The position numbers were made by a program, and so were the translations under genes. A DNA stretch of 64,000 bases from Ornithinibacillus caprae (GTDB lineage Bacteria > Bacillota > Bacilli > Bacillales > Amphibacillaceae), in NCBI RefSeq assembly GCF_009728145.1, contig NZ_WOCA01000003.1:1-64000 (forward strand). Reading direction: 5' to 3'. A model generated the notes under the pieces. It saw nothing but the letters and a program-made list of their open reading frames with translations, had not been told where the DNA came from and did no database searches. This document shows, piece by piece, positions 17,386 through 27,122 of the stretch. How positions within the stretch are numbered: the stretch's first letter is position 1; every line of letters starts with the position of its first letter.

Positions 17386-18207
17386 TTAAAATACCCATTC
17401 ATTCATTGCTCTATCCAACCACTCACCCATAAGATTGTTAAATAAGCCAGCCTGTTCGATTTGCAGGTAGTGACCCGCTCGATCTAATACAGCAAAAGAA
17501 GCTCTCGGATAATGATCTAGAAGTTGAAAGGCATCTTTGTAGCCGACAGTGGAGTCCTGTTTGCCTAAGATAAAGACACTTGGTTTGTCAAAAATCCCTT
17601 CATCAACATCAAAACTTAAGCTATAGTTTTGCACAATTTTTCCAAGAAATCCTTCATCTGCGATATTCAATCCTTTGTAAATTTCATCTCGAAATCGGTT
17701 CCAATTCTGCTCGTCCAACACAACACTTTCTGAACGAAACGCCTGTTTTTCCTTCTCAGTTAATCGATTCATCAAGTCATCATCTCTATGTAAAATTGTC
17801 TTGGTTGGAAGTGCCCTCTCCTGCTTCTTAGGTTTTATGACCGGACAAAGAAGGGCCAGTCCCCCAATATGTTCCGGTTGCTTCGCAATTACTCCACGAG
17901 CTAAATAGCCGCCATAGGATTCTCCAGCAAGCAAAAAGGGGTGATTCGGTATCATTTTTTGAATAAAATCTAACACTGTTTCCAACATATCATCTGCATG
18001 CTGAATCTCTCCGTAATCCTTCGTCTTCCCCATACCTGGTAGATCAAAGTATATCCTTCTGACACCAGAGTTTTCATCAAAAATCGGCTCCATACATCCC
18101 TTCATGAGTCGGTGGTCTATCCCAAACCCATGAATCATCACCATTGGAATCCCTTCACCGATAGCCTCATAATATATAGATGCTTTGTTTACTTCACAAA
18201 ATGGCAT
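17386..18207 (-). CDS. alpha/beta hydrolase
   Basis: The product is 273 residues. The oxyanion-hole motif HGFG (26-29), nucleophile elbow GESYGG with S97, an acidic residue in KQDSTVG and the catalytic His in AGHYLQIEQ are all in the order of the fold. The closest general type is the esterase/proline-iminopeptidase-like group; the substrate is unknown. It is cytoplasmic, with no signal peptide. It shares an operon with the 51-residue protein downstream. Confidence 0.85.
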   Translation of the reverse strand: MPFCEVNKASIYYEAIGEGIPMVMIHGFGIDHRLMKGCMEPIFDENSGVRRIYFDLPGMGKTKDYGEIQHADDMLETVLDFIQKMIPNHPFLLAGESYGGYLARGVIAKQPEHIGGLALLCPVIKPKKQERALPTKTILHRDDDLMNRLTEKEKQAFRSESVVLDEQNWNRFRDEIYKGLNIADEGFLGKIVQNYSLSFDVDEGIFDKPSVFILGKQDSTVGYKDAFQLLDHYPRASFAVLDRAGHYLQIEQAGLFNNLMGEWLDRAMNEWVF

Positions 18208-18426
18208 ACAATAATCCTCCTATCTATTATTAGAGTACACAATGCTATCCATAAATAACAACATTTTTGAGTCCGTGCCATATGGGGTACATGCAATTCG
18301 GGGTCTGACTCCAAATGACATCCCAAATCATATACATCTTGCAACATTTTCCCATTTCATTCCGTCTTACATGAAAGGTATAATGTTAAATTTGTGTGAA
18401 TAGAAAATAGACAAAGGGGTGTCAAG

Positions 18427-19356
18427 ATGAGAAAAATCCTATTTTTAATCGTACTTAGTATTAGCATTTTTGTTGTTGCCTGCAGCAATGATTCAGGTGA
18501 GAGTGAAGCAATTAGTGATATGGAAGTTATTCATGAAGAAGAGAAAAGCAGTTTTTCCAATTCAGTGGGAAATGATAGTAGTAGTGACAAAGCGGACGAA
18601 GCAGAGGAAGCGCAAGATGAAGAAGCCACATCCACCGATGGGCTGGATGGTCAAGTTGATCGAAAAATCATCTATACAGCCAACCTAACTATCGAAGTAA
18701 AGGATTATCAACAAACACTAGATCAGATTCAGACTCAAGTATCCGATCGCGGTGGATATATAGTGGAATCCAATTCACACGGAGGACAAGGGGATGAAAT
18801 GACAAGTGGATATATAACCGTACGAATTCCGCAGGATCTCTTTCATGAATTTGTACGCCTAGTAGAAGAAGGTAGCAATAAAGTATTGGAAAGTTCGACA
18901 TCTGGCCAAGATGTGACAGAAGAATATGTTGATTTGGAATCACGCTTGAAGTCCAAACGAGTAGTAGAAGAGCGTTTGCTATCCTTCATGGAACAGGCAG
19001 AAAAAACAGAAGACCTGTTAACCATCTCGAATGATTTAGCAACTGTTCAAGAAGACATTGAAGAAATAATGGGTCGGATGAAATACCTAGAAAACAAATC
19101 TGACCTAGCAACTGTTACGATTCATATCCAAGAAAATAATGTGACTTTATCAAGCATGGATGAAGATAATTTAGACACATGGGATCGCACGAAGCAACAA
19201 TTCTTAAAAAGTATCAATATGCTTCTATCGTTCTTTTCTAGCCTAGTTGTCCTCCTGATTGGAAATCTACCAGTGCTTCTATTGCTGGCGGTTATTGGGC
19301 TGGTTCTTTACTGGATTATTAGGAAGAAAATGAAGAACAACCATAGTGACTTATAA
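18427..19356 (+). CDS. DUF4349 lipoprotein
   Basis: The product is 309 residues: signal peptide with lipobox VVAC (Cys19), an acidic Ser-rich linker to about 75, then a DUF4349 domain with a beta-rich first half (IIYTANLTIEV, GGYIVESNS) and a long coiled-coil helix (about 160-215), and a C-terminal membrane helix followed by RKKMKNNH. It is thus attached to the membrane at both ends. The function of DUF4349 is unknown. AAAGGGGTG precedes the ATG. It ends at the convergent terminator 19384-19414. Confidence 0.85.
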   Translation: MRKILFLIVLSISIFVVACSNDSGESEAISDMEVIHEEEKSSFSNSVGNDSSSDKADEAEEAQDEEATSTDGLDGQVDRKIIYTANLTIEVKDYQQTLDQIQTQVSDRGGYIVESNSHGGQGDEMTSGYITVRIPQDLFHEFVRLVEEGSNKVLESSTSGQDVTEEYVDLESRLKSKRVVEERLLSFMEQAEKTEDLLTISNDLATVQEDIEEIMGRMKYLENKSDLATVTIHIQENNVTLSSMDEDNLDTWDRTKQQFLKSINMLLSFFSSLVVLLIGNLPVLLLLAVIGLVLYWIIRKKMKNNHSDL

Positions 19357-19379
19357 CTCACTTTCATTTTCAATCCAAA

Positions 19380-19420
19380 AAAAGGTGCCACTCTCAACTG
19401 ATGAGACTGGCACCATCTTT
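19380..19420. terminator. convergent terminator
   Basis: GGTGCCA at 19384-19390 pairs with TGGCACC at 19408-19414, with an inner 5-bp stem after one mismatch. A and T runs flank it, so it serves the DUF4349 gene on plus and the membrane protein gene on minus. Confidence 0.8.
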
Positions 19421-20461
19421 TCACGCAACTTTTTCTAGAATTACTTTCATAAACTTCTCCGGTTCATCTACTCGAATAGCAATCCGACTATATTTCCTCT
19501 TCACGCCCAAAAACAGCGCTGCGTATGTAGGTTGTTTTAGTTGAAGAATAACCGTATACTGTAGCTTTTCTAGATCTTTTGCGATGAATTCTATCGTTTC
19601 CTTTGTTGGCTTCTCTCCCAACACTTGTGGATCATCTATTAACTTTTCCACATTAGACCATTCAATTTCCATACGTTTCATGAACCCCAAGGAAATATAT
19701 AGCTTTTTGTCAGTTACAAGAACAGGATTTAATCGTACTGCTTGGATATCTCCTACTAATAGGATTACAGAATAGATATTTAATATCAATAAAATGTACG
19801 AAAGAATTGGCGACCAATGATGTAGCCACCAGTGAATACCAATTGTCTCAATAATAATTGCATGAATTAGCATTACTTGAAAAGCTATAAAACTCGTTTT
19901 TCGATGTAATGTAAATGTGGAATCATCCAAGCGAGGCTGTTTTTTCCAACAAGCAAAGGCAAAATACAACATCAGCATCCCAGAGCAAATAACCTGGATT
20001 ACTGGTGAGTGCTTCACATTCGCAGCTACTGCATGATGAAATGAAAATATAACCGGTAATGTACTTTGCTTCACGGTTTGAATAATACGTGGCAGATATT
20101 TTACTAGAGAAACAATGATAAATAACTCTACTGCCACAAGTAATCCTTCAATGGCGAACCCTACCCATGTAATCGTCGCAAAAGGTTCTAGGTATTGCAT
20201 CGGTATAAGAAACCGCATCAGAATTAGACCTGCAGCCATCGTCATTAAAATATACTTCCAGCTCCACTTTCTCATCCAGGTAACATAAAGGATAGGAGAT
20301 ATAATCGCTAAATCAATCATAGACCCAATGACAACTCCATTAGAATCCTGAGGAATGATACGGACCCCAAACGTTGTATGGTATAACACGACATTAGAAC
20401 CAACCACTGCAAATAGAAATAATAGCCAACCATGATGCAGAAGCTCCCGCTTAAGAACCAT
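19421..20461 (-). CDS. uncharacterised multi-pass membrane protein
   Basis: The start at 20461 is chosen because GAGGGGAG lies 7 bases upstream; the frame extends to 20503 without a ribosome site. The 346-residue product has about eight membrane helices in the first 235 residues. A soluble C-terminal domain of about 110 residues follows (from KKLYISLGFMKRMEIEW), resembling a membrane-attached beta domain with a WSNVEKL turn. Similar proteins in Bacillus are annotated inconsistently. No function can be stated. Confidence 0.65.
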   Translation of the reverse strand: MVLKRELLHHGWLLFLFAVVGSNVVLYHTTFGVRIIPQDSNGVVIGSMIDLAIISPILYVTWMRKWSWKYILMTMAAGLILMRFLIPMQYLEPFATITWVGFAIEGLLVAVELFIIVSLVKYLPRIIQTVKQSTLPVIFSFHHAVAANVKHSPVIQVICSGMLMLYFAFACWKKQPRLDDSTFTLHRKTSFIAFQVMLIHAIIIETIGIHWWLHHWSPILSYILLILNIYSVILLVGDIQAVRLNPVLVTDKKLYISLGFMKRMEIEWSNVEKLIDDPQVLGEKPTKETIEFIAKDLEKLQYTVILQLKQPTYAALFLGVKRKYSRIAIRVDEPEKFMKVILEKVA

Positions 20462-20503
20462 AAATTTTCTCCCCTCACCACCATCGAATGATGTTAAAAC
20501 CAT

Positions 20504-20829
20504 GTAGATAAAATTCTCTATTTAAATTTTACCATAATTAGCCATGAATCTAATCAAGTAATTATGATTTTCTCTAAAATCGCTGTCTACAGTTTCTATC
20601 AGATAATTCCACACTAGACATTATCTACAACTGCACTAAAGAGTTGATAAGTAACATAACTTCCTAATAAATCGTTTAAAATAGACTATTGAGACATGTA
20701 ATACTGCACAATTTCTCTTAATTTGTCCTGGTAAAGGGTAGCAGCCTGAACAAGCATACGGATCTGACATAGTATAATCTTGAGTTTCAATACTAGAAAA
20801 ATCTGGTAGAGAAACAATTTTCATTTGCA
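20504..20829. other. intergenic region without a supported gene
   Basis: AT-rich sequence holds the promoter region of the membrane protein gene on its left. A minus-strand open frame (start about 20824, MKIVSLPDFSSIETQ..) has no ribosome site and no recognised relatives. No hairpin terminator or operator was seen. Confidence 0.5.
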
Positions 20830-21890
20830 AAGGAGCCAATCAATAATCTAATTATAAATGGTAGTTTTGAAACTGGTGACTTTACAGCTTGGGAAACAAT
20901 CAACGCAAATGTTATTACTGAATATGCTCATTCTGGAAATTATTCAGCTCGACTTGCTAATAGTTCATTTACCGCTTCTGTATCACAAATTGTACCAGCA
21001 GAACCAGATACAGGCTATGAGTTATTAGTTTCTCTTGCTAAAAGTAACCTTCAACAAAGTCCAATAATAAATCTCCAAGTACTATTTTTAAATGATATGA
21101 ACAATGTTCTCGCAGTGGGACTAGAAACGGAGATTGAATATGGTAGTATTTCTGTAGTTTTGGATGATACATGGTTAGAAATATACCAAACAACAGAAAT
21201 TTCCCCTGCTGGAACCACTCAAGCGCAAGTTATAATTAGTAAGCCTGTAAGTGCATTGACTGCTCCGTTTGTATATATAGACGATATCGCTTTATTGGAA
21301 GCAGGTGGTACAGGATCACCTGGACCTACAGGCGCCACCGGGCCTACTGGAGCAACGGGACCTCGGTCGTTACCGGCCCTACAGGGGCTACTGGAACGGG
21401 TGGAGGAATAATTACGTTCGCTACAGGTAATACTGTGACACTTGCCTCAAACGCTACTGGGGAATCATCAACCATTTTGGTTTCTGGATTTGGTAATTTT
21501 AGCCCTGCTATTTCTATAACAGACGGAAGTACTTTTAGTTTTCCTGCAGGAGATGCATATTCATTTATTATGCCATTTGATAGCATTATCGAAAGCATTT
21601 ATATGAGTGTAACAAACCTAGCATTTACTCCACCAGCAGGACAAGAGATTTTTCCTTATGTAGCTCTAGCAACAGCACCTTCAGGTAGTAATACTTTCAC
21701 TTTGATTCCAGAAACTCAAACATTTGTCGATACGCCATATGTTGGAGGTACATCCTATCCAGCCAATACAATCCTATCGGGTTCACTACCTGGTATTGAT
21801 GTACCCATTTCCGAAGGTACAAGAATTGCTATCGTTTGCGGATTTGAAACTACAGGTTCTCCGTTAGCAGACACCTATTTATTTTATTAA
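20830..21890 (+). pseudogene. BclB-type exosporium collagen-like protein, frameshifted
   Basis: Reading frame 1 from about 20830 gives an NTTRR-F1-like domain (NLIINGSFETGDFTAW, SGNYSARL, TWLEIYQTTEISPAGTTQA, YIDDIALLEAGG) that runs into collagen-type GPTGATGPTGATG repeats. At about 21360 the frame is lost. One base over, SVVTGPTGATGTGGG continues into a complete BclB-type C-terminal domain (GGGIITFATGN.. to DTYLFY) ending at 21890. One missing base in the collagen stretch explains this. No ATG, GTG or TTG start is present either: upstream in-frame codons run back to a stop at 20794, although AAAGGAG sits at 20829-20835. Intact relatives form hair-like exosporium filaments on spores. Confidence 0.8.
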
Positions 21891-22198
21891 ACAGGAGGTA
21901 TTTCCTTAAGCTAATAAAAAAGCAAGGATATACTTTGCTAAAGCTGTAGTTGATTATTCATAACCAGCAAAAAAATCCACTTATATTTAAAGTATTAGCA
22001 AATATATTAATACTAAAAGGCTCGGTCAAATCCGAGCCTTTTTTTCCCTTTACTGAAAGTTAAAAGTTGTTCCCAAGTTATATGGACTTTTCATTTAGAA
22101 AACTTGCCTTATGCAAAATTGCACTTATGATGGATAGGAAAATTTATTCTTTCCTACCTGCCACCCAGGAAGTAAATACCTTCTCCCATTACAATATC
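21891..22198 (+). terminator. intergenic region with intrinsic terminator at 22015-22042
   Basis: Bases 22015-22025 pair with 22032-22042 (11 bp, 6-base loop), followed by a run of seven T. It would end the transcript of the exosporium gene, which shows that gene was once expressed as a unit. Nothing else was found in these 308 bases. Confidence 0.8.
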
Positions 22199-22630
22199 TC
22201 ACCTAACATAATAATAATGCCACCTTAAAAACGGAAAAATTAGTATATAAAAAATAGATGAATACCACAAATTCCAACCAGTATATGTTATATAGTCAAA
22301 ATACACAGCTGTCCACTCAAAGAAAATAGTAAATGCTGTCCAGAGTACCCAATACGCGATAAAACGGGAAAAACTATCCGGCATATAATTTAGAAATAGA
22401 ATTCCAAATATAGGAGCTGTAAGAAACTTAATCAACATTACCCCAAAATCAAACTGTCTATCTCCTGCAAAATAATATAACTCCATAATATTCCACAGAA
22501 TTAAATCAGCTACTAGTTCGATACAAATAATCGTAACCCAAACATTGTAGATAGTGCGCCGTTCCATATGTTTGGTTATCACCAAATAAACCAATAAAAT
22601 GATTCCAGTAATAACATACATGTAAATCAT
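22199..22630 (-). CDS. CBO0543-like small membrane protein
   Basis: The product is 143 residues with four to five membrane helices rich in aromatic residues and the segments MERRTIYNVWVT and FDYITYTGWNLWYS, as in the CBO0543 family of Firmicute membrane proteins. Function unknown. It is the last gene of a three-gene operon (spacers 19 and 1 bases) of uncharacterised membrane proteins on the minus strand. Confidence 0.65.
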   Translation of the reverse strand: MIYMYVITGIILLVYLVITKHMERRTIYNVWVTIICIELVADLILWNIMELYYFAGDRQFDFGVMLIKFLTAPIFGILFLNYMPDSFSRFIAYWVLWTAFTIFFEWTAVYFDYITYTGWNLWYSSIFYILIFPFLRWHYYYVR

Positions 22631-22649
22631 AAGGCTACCCCTTCCCTAT

Positions 22650-23111
22650 TTACACTTCAATTCTAGCAACTCCCAATGCAAGGTGATCCCATAGTATTTT
22701 TTCCACCTTTTCCGCTTGTTCTTTAGGACACTCAATCACTAAAACCACTTCTGATTTTTTACCTCTTAATATTCTTTTTCTTTTATGGAGAACTTTATAA
22801 ATAAACAAATCAATAAGAAAACCGACAAGGAATCCAATCGTACCTGCAATCAGCCCCCAATAGATCGGTCCCCATTCCAACACAAACCCAATGCTCGTGC
22901 CAATGACCGAAAATGCCACTGCGATAGCTGCTCCTTTATCAAACAAGCTGATACCGTCTGAACGGTGAAGCGTATCAAACAATTTTCGTTCCTCTGTGCG
23001 ATTATTCATTGGAACAGCCATAATTTGATGTTGATCAATTCCTATTTCTTTTAAAACGGAAAGGACTAGCTCCAAATAGGAGGAATGTTCAAAAGTGGAA
23101 AAAATTTGCAT
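22650..23111 (-). CDS. membrane protein with glycine-zipper hairpin, unknown function
   Basis: The product is 153 residues. A soluble N-terminal part of about 60 residues (FSTFEHSSYLELVLSVLKEIGI) looks like a small alpha/beta domain. Two Gly-rich membrane helices follow (63-105), then a basic loop and a C-terminal ferredoxin-like strand segment (SEVVLVIECPKEQAEKVEKILW). The pattern resembles small Bacillaceae proteins annotated only as hypothetical. GAGGTGA precedes the ATG, one base after the preceding gene. Confidence 0.6.
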   Translation of the reverse strand: MQIFSTFEHSSYLELVLSVLKEIGIDQHQIMAVPMNNRTEERKLFDTLHRSDGISLFDKGAAIAVAFSVIGTSIGFVLEWGPIYWGLIAGTIGFLVGFLIDLFIYKVLHKRKRILRGKKSEVVLVIECPKEQAEKVEKILWDHLALGVARIEV

Positions 23112-23112
23112 G

Positions 23113-23901
23113 TTAATTCACCTCATGATGAGCAGGGATTTTCACACGGTATTGTTGGTAATTCTTTTTCAAAAACTTCCTCTGTTCGCTTTCAAATAAC
23201 TTATTATTTTCTACCGTATTGACATAAGAGTCGTATACAGCAAATCCATATATGGAAGGTAAAAAGAGTAACCAAAAAGGATCTAAGGCTTCTGTCGCTA
23301 GATTAATCTGCCCTAAAAAAAGATGGTGAACAGCTTTAAGAAGCCCTGAAAAATAAACATATATAATAAACCACGATGTCACGAAAATAGCCGTTATAAT
23401 TCGATGAATATACAGTTGCCCTAACCCAGGCGTTAGTAGCGACCAAATGACTGCCATAAACGGTCTTCGTTTGTCAAGGTAATTAATTTCCATCCCTGTA
23501 ATATTAAAAGAAGTATAATCAGCATTTTCCCGTTCGGCCAGTAAGTATACTTTATTCAAATCGACAGATGTTCGATAACTATCCCATATCGCGTATATAT
23601 AAACTGGCAGATATAACAGTAACCACCTAGGATCTAATACACTCTTCGCCATTTCTATATTTCCTGTAAAGGAATAGAAAATACCGAGATTTAAGTTTGA
23701 CATTATATTAATAAACATTTCCCATAGGAACAAAGCAAATCCCCTGAGGTATTTGGACAAAAGGAGATGTCCAAACCCCGGAAACGCTGCAGACCACCAA
23801 GCAATAATATACGGATTACGTAAATGTAATTGCGTCGTTCCAAGCGTGCTTACATACGCCTTAAAACGACGTTCTTGGTTTGTTGATGAATAATTCTTCA
23901 T
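23113..23901 (-). CDS. multi-pass membrane protein with two internal repeats
   Basis: ATG 23901 follows AGGAGAG and is preferred over the frame start at 23925. The 262-residue product contains two related halves, each with a P-G-F/L-G hairpin (SAAFPGFGHLLLSKYLRG; LLTPGLGQLYIHRI), a helix, and a DPxWLL(L/F)xP..YxxxxxDSY motif. This recalls TM2-like or DUF-type membrane proteins of Bacillaceae. Function unknown. It heads the three-gene operon. Confidence 0.65.
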   Translation of the reverse strand: MKNYSSTNQERRFKAYVSTLGTTQLHLRNPYIIAWWSAAFPGFGHLLLSKYLRGFALFLWEMFINIMSNLNLGIFYSFTGNIEMAKSVLDPRWLLLYLPVYIYAIWDSYRTSVDLNKVYLLAERENADYTSFNITGMEINYLDKRRPFMAVIWSLLTPGLGQLYIHRIITAIFVTSWFIIYVYFSGLLKAVHHLFLGQINLATEALDPFWLLFLPSIYGFAVYDSYVNTVENNKLFESEQRKFLKKNYQQYRVKIPAHHEVN

Positions 23902-23995
23902 GATTGTCTCTCCTACAGAAGTCAAATGATAACCTTCAATTAGTCTGCTATATTCTGCTAAAAAATATCCAAATCCCCCATATTTTCACTAGAAA

Positions 23996-24033
23996 ACTCG
24001 GCATTCACCAAGCCTTTATGGTGAATGCCGAGT
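23996..24033. repeat. 14-bp-stem palindrome, terminator-like, related to one at 50341-50365
   Basis: Bases 23996-24009 pair with 24020-24033. The stem-loop core ATTCACCAAGCCTTTATGGT also occurs, with two changes, near 50341-50365. It lies upstream of the membrane-protein operon and after the MFS pump promoter side, so it is not an obvious terminator. Confidence 0.65.
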
Positions 24034-24113
24034 TGCACTTACGCAAAATCGGTCTGCCCAAAAAAAGCAACCGCTTTTGCTATAGCGATTACTTCTAGCG
24101 TCATTTATTCGAT

Positions 24114-25550
24114 TTAATTATTTCCACTTTCATCATAATCCGGAGAAACAGCCCTGCGAATAAATAGCGCAACAACAAAAGCAATACAAGCGAGTGTTAA
24201 CGCAAACCAATAAGCATGATGAACACCTAATGTCATCGCTTCATTCATAGTTTCTTGCGTAATTGGACCAGATACTTCTTGTAAATATGAATTTTCACCG
24301 TGTGTCATAATACTTACAAACACAGATACCCCTAATGCACCTGCGACAGGCTGCAATGTATTCGAGATCGCTGTTCCATGTGGATATAAACGTTTCGGCA
24401 ATTCATTTAATGCATTGGTTTGAGACGGCATCATAATTGCAGATATAGACACCATCAATAAGATATAAACAAGGATGAACGCCCAAATTGGTACAGAAGG
24501 GGAAATATTGCTAAAGAAGATCATCACTCCAATGATCACAATCGTTCCCGGAATAATCAGCTTCCTAGGTCCAAATTTATCAAACAACGTCCCCATCACC
24601 GGTGACATCATTCCATTTAAGATCGCTCCAGGTAACAGCAATAACCCTGTCAGTTTAGCCGAATAGCCAAGTGGTCCTTGTAAGTACATAGGCATGACAA
24701 TCTCAGAGGCAAACATGGCCATGATAACTATAACAAATATAATAATTCCTCTTGTGTAATTTTTATATTTGAACACACGGACATCTAATAATGGTTCCTC
24801 TAGCTTCAATTGGCGGATAACAAATAACACCAAGCTCAGCAAACTGACCGCAATGATCATGATGATATTCGTAGAGAAAAGTCCTGCCGATTCATGTCCT
24901 GCACTACTAAACCCGTAAACGATCCCACCAATCCCAATTGATGAAAATACTATAGAAATCACATCTACTTTCGGACGTGTCACTTCCCCTACATTCTCTA
25001 AGTATTTCCACGCAAATAAAATAGAAAATAATGCAAACGGGATAACCAAAATAAATAACCAACGCCAGCCTAATAAGTCAACAATAACTCCAGACAATGT
25101 TGGTCCAATTGCAGGAGCAAACATGATCACTAATCCAAACGTTCCCATAATCTTCCCGCGAACCTCAGGTCGATACAGTAATAATAAGGTATTCATAATG
25201 ACTGGAATCAATAGTCCCGTGCCAACTGCCTGAATCATTCGTCCAACCAATAACATAGGAAAATTAATCGCACATGCAGCAATCGTTGTTCCAATTAAAA
25301 AAATCGTCATTACACTAATAAACATTCTTCGTGTTGTAAACCACTGAATTAATAAGGCAGAGATCGGCATTAAAACACCCATCACTAACATGAACCCTGT
25401 CGCCATCCATTGTACCGTTGGTCGCCCTACATCAAACACGTTCATTAACTCGGTTAAAGCTATATTCAATAACGTTTCATTCAGTATGGCAAAAAACGCA
25501 CCAATCATGAACGTTATTAATATCAACTTAGAATTTATTTTTACTTCCAT
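24114..25550 (-). CDS. DHA2-type (14-TM) multidrug MFS transporter
   Basis: The product is 478 residues with fourteen predicted membrane helices. Family marks are LNETLLNIAL in helix 1, the motif-C-like PAIGPTLSGVIVDLLGWRW in helix 5, and GRMIQAVGTGLLIP. It would expel drugs or other amphiphiles using protons, like LmrB/EmrB/QacA. The tail is short and acidic. GGAGG lies before the ATG. There is no neighbouring regulator, so control is unknown. Confidence 0.85.
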   Translation of the reverse strand: MEVKINSKLILITFMIGAFFAILNETLLNIALTELMNVFDVGRPTVQWMATGFMLVMGVLMPISALLIQWFTTRRMFISVMTIFLIGTTIAACAINFPMLLVGRMIQAVGTGLLIPVIMNTLLLLYRPEVRGKIMGTFGLVIMFAPAIGPTLSGVIVDLLGWRWLFILVIPFALFSILFAWKYLENVGEVTRPKVDVISIVFSSIGIGGIVYGFSSAGHESAGLFSTNIIMIIAVSLLSLVLFVIRQLKLEEPLLDVRVFKYKNYTRGIIIFVIVIMAMFASEIVMPMYLQGPLGYSAKLTGLLLLPGAILNGMMSPVMGTLFDKFGPRKLIIPGTIVIIGVMIFFSNISPSVPIWAFILVYILLMVSISAIMMPSQTNALNELPKRLYPHGTAISNTLQPVAGALGVSVFVSIMTHGENSYLQEVSGPITQETMNEAMTLGVHHAYWFALTLACIAFVVALFIRRAVSPDYDESGNN

Positions 25551-25756
25551 CTGTATTCCTCCAACCTACTTAACCTGTAGTATTACTACTGAAGTCAACA
25601 GTATACCTCAATTAAGAAGCTCTGTCATGTTAATAATTTGTAAATAATCATGTCAGGTGATTGATTGGAATTTTCAACAAAAAAGAAGCCCCAAATCTAT
25701 TAACGGCTTCTTTTAAACGTAACTGGTATGGAATTAACAGCAACATCTTCACATCA

Positions 25757-26059
25757 TCATAAAAATTCACCATTATAGGGCTTCTCCCTCCTTGACAGAA
25801 AGTGACTGGCAACAGTAACTAGACCATGGATGAATAAAAACAACCCCCATAATGCTGTAACACCATTTAACTGCTGACTATCATATAGTTGAACATATTG
25901 TGTTAGTAGATTTAGGTTAACCACCACCCATTCCCCACCAGGATTCAGGTTAAAAATATGCCAACCAGTATAGCCATCAAATAGTAAGAAAGCAAGTTGA
26001 GCAACAACGAAAATGATAATATGGATAATCAAGCCACGAAATGTTTTCCTTATCTTCAA
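25757..26059 (-). CDS. small membrane protein, 2TM-like
   Basis: The product is 100 residues with two or three membrane helices (about 8-27 and 65-85), joined by a loop rich in Asn and Leu (NPGGEWVVVNLNLLTQYVQLYDSQQ). The C-terminus is basic, then NGEFL. It resembles 2TM-domain proteins often found next to sensor kinases, but no such partner is here. It begins one base after the FlaR-like gene and is cotranscribed with it. Confidence 0.55.
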   Translation of the reverse strand: MKIRKTFRGLIIHIIIFVVAQLAFLLFDGYTGWHIFNLNPGGEWVVVNLNLLTQYVQLYDSQQLNGVTALWGLFLFIHGLVTVASHFLSRREKPYNGEFL

Positions 26060-26060
26060 T

Positions 26061-26642
26061 TTATTTACTTTTTTTCTGGTTCTTTAGACATTTCATTTCC
26101 CCCTCCCAATTTATCTCGTTTTCCCTTTTTATATGGTCTATAAAAGAAGCGATAGCCTTTTTACTCTTTAAGGTAATAATAACTTTTTTAGAACCGACTG
26201 ATTGAAGTGACTGAAATCGTTTGTCCATGTTTTTCTTTCGAGGATAATAAGTCGTATAGATAAATTTAATAAAGTCCCAATCTAGTTTTTCCTTACACCC
26301 TTTTCCCATATCAGGTCGTGTCTTTCCTATGTTCCTTAACCATCTCTTTACAACACGAAACATACAAATGTAGAGTGGTAGTTCTAAATAAATAATCGTA
26401 TCCGCATGTTTAGCGCGAATCTCAAGTGTACTGCTGTAATTTCCTTCAATAATCCATTGACGCTGATTGACAATTTCTTGCTGCGCGTTAGAAAATTCCT
26501 CTAATGATGCTTCGATCCAGTTCGGCTTCCAATAAAAAGCATCTAAATGATAAACATTTAAATGTAAGGCAGCTCCTAATTTCCGTGCAAATGTTGACTT
26601 CCCTACACCAGCAGAAACCCCCAATACCATAATTCGTTCCAC
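26061..26642 (-). CDS. FlaR-type P-loop kinase (DNA topology modulation protein family)
   Basis: The product is 193 residues with a Walker A loop GVSAGVGKST at 8-17, the YHLDAFYWKPNW segment, WIIEGNYSSTL and a lid-like region with basic residues (KRWLRNIGKTRPDMG). This is the adenylate-kinase-like family named after FlaR; its members are probably small-molecule kinases and the topology role is doubtful. The C-terminal 25 residues are very Lys-rich. It sits one base before the 2TM-like gene. Confidence 0.75.
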   Translation of the reverse strand: MERIMVLGVSAGVGKSTFARKLGAALHLNVYHLDAFYWKPNWIEASLEEFSNAQQEIVNQRQWIIEGNYSSTLEIRAKHADTIIYLELPLYICMFRVVKRWLRNIGKTRPDMGKGCKEKLDWDFIKFIYTTYYPRKKNMDKRFQSLQSVGSKKVIITLKSKKAIASFIDHIKRENEINWEGEMKCLKNQKKSK

Positions 26643-26897
26643 ACCGTCACCCTCTTAACCGTATTTTTACCACATGCTCTGCAATAGAATCAATTTTACA
26701 GTAATCATAACATGATTACTAATATTCAGAAAAGTGAAGAGGAATAGACCCATTCTCCTATCAGATAAGGAAAATCCATTTCACGAATCCCCCCTTTCAT
26801 TTGTCAAGTTGTTTATACAAATTTCAAAAAATGTTAAATTAAATTTGACAAATTTGTGTACGGATTGAATAATATACTATAAGGAGGATTGATGATC

Positions 26898-27122
26898 ATG
26901 CAATCTAATCCACGGATCTTACATGTAACGAAGTATGTTTGTGTACCAATATTAGTAGTTGGAGTTATTTTATTTTTCTATGGATTTGTAAACGATTTCG
27001 CCAACATAGTTGGAATTGGCTACGGTACCATTATGGGTGGAGTGTTTATTTTTATTATGGGATTATTTTTAGTAGCAACTGAAGAGGTATTGGAACGGAA
27101 TAAGAACGAAAATAACTCGTAA
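26898..27122 (+). CDS. small two-helix membrane protein
   Basis: AAGGAGG at 26881-26887 best fits the ATG at 26898 (10 bases), although ATG 26892 and TTG 26889 are in frame. The 74-residue product has two membrane helices (about 14-31 and 37-58) and a charged C-terminus. TTGACA at 26845-26850 with TAATAT at 26870-26875 may be its promoter, with a long 19-base spacer. No function is known. The following 294 bases hold only a hairpin (27225-27236 with 27267-27278) and a duplicated TTCGTTCCGTTATT sequence. Confidence 0.6.
   Translation: MQSNPRILHVTKYVCVPILVVGVILFFYGFVNDFANIVGIGYGTIMGGVFIFIMGLFLVATEEVLERNKNENNS

Noticed and set aside
20636-20839. Minus-strand frame ending upstream of the exosporium pseudogene
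   Set aside because: No ribosome site and no recognised relatives; kept only as a note in the intergenic entry.
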